A DNA stretch of 7,326 bases from Bacteroidales bacterium UBA5515. GTDB taxonomy: Bacteria > Bacteroidota > Bacteroidia > Bacteroidales > P3. The DNA lies in NCBI GenBank assembly GCA_002423895.1, contig DIOL01000029.1:1-7326 (forward strand), given 5' to 3'. Below are positions 7,311-7,326 of this stretch, in pieces (position 1 is the stretch's first letter; every line of letters starts with the position of its first letter). The translations under genes and the position numbers were made by a program. A model generated the notes under the pieces. It ran no database searches, was not told the DNA's origin, and saw only the letters and a program-made list of their open reading frames with translations.

Positions 7311-7326
7311 CTAACCGGGAACTTTT
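7290..7326 (-). other. Disrupted pglX sequence: in-frame stop and probable frameshift
   Basis: On the minus strand the frame that encodes SWYEV and the rest of PglX contains TAG at 7313-7311. The frame that starts at 7324 reads KFPVSFGQFLMALTIGE, and its GQ-LM spacing resembles the GQGLxTGxNN element that normally precedes the WYEV motif in PglX. The neighbouring bases AACAATAGG (NNR) lie in the other frame. A one-base loss near 7297 would join the two, giving a GQFLM-NNR-SWYEV-like order that still lacks two residues. The stop is directly observed; the frameshift is inferred from a by-eye comparison with the family pattern. Confidence 0.55.

Noticed and set aside
1..7326. CRISPR array, tRNA, rRNA or insertion sequence.
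   Set aside because: No regularly spaced direct repeats, no tRNA- or rRNA-like stretch and no transposase gene were seen on either strand.

Overview
The window carries the 3' half of a type 1 BREX phage-defence operon, read on the minus strand, in a very AT-rich genome. The low GC content, strong GGAGG-type ribosome binding sites and ATG starts suggest a Firmicute, probably Clostridia-like. That is inferred from composition only, because no phylogenetic marker is present.

Layout in the direction of transcription (right to left): the C-terminal part of PglX, the BREX adenine methyltransferase (ends at 5799, cut by the right edge); pglZ (5770-3218), an alkaline-phosphatase-fold protein; brxL (best start 3155, ends 1107), an AAA+ ATPase with a Lon-like C-terminal domain; and a 263-residue PIN-domain protein with a C-terminal zinc ribbon (1069-278). 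Gaps between these genes are 28, 62 and 37 bases, each later gene has its own Shine-Dalgarno, and no terminator is visible between them. A Rho-independent terminator (223-249) closes the set. On the plus strand, the last 38 codons of an unrecognised gene end at 115-117, so the operon is convergent with a neighbour. The 160-base gap between the two stops also holds a perfect 23-bp inverted repeat.

From what is known of BREX, PglX modifies the host recognition sites, and PglZ and BrxL work with BrxA, BrxB and BrxC to block phage DNA replication. brxA, brxB, brxC and the PglX catalytic domain are not in the window and would be expected to the right of 7326. The PIN/zinc-ribbon gene is not a canonical BREX-1 component. 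It is the best candidate here for an undescribed accessory effector.

Two points need care. PglX has an in-frame TAG at 7311-7313, 13 bases from the right edge, and the sequence around it looks frameshifted or rearranged, so the gene may be broken, switched by recombination or affected by a sequence error. The longest brxL reading frame starts at 3176, but the ribosome binding site supports the ATG at 3155.
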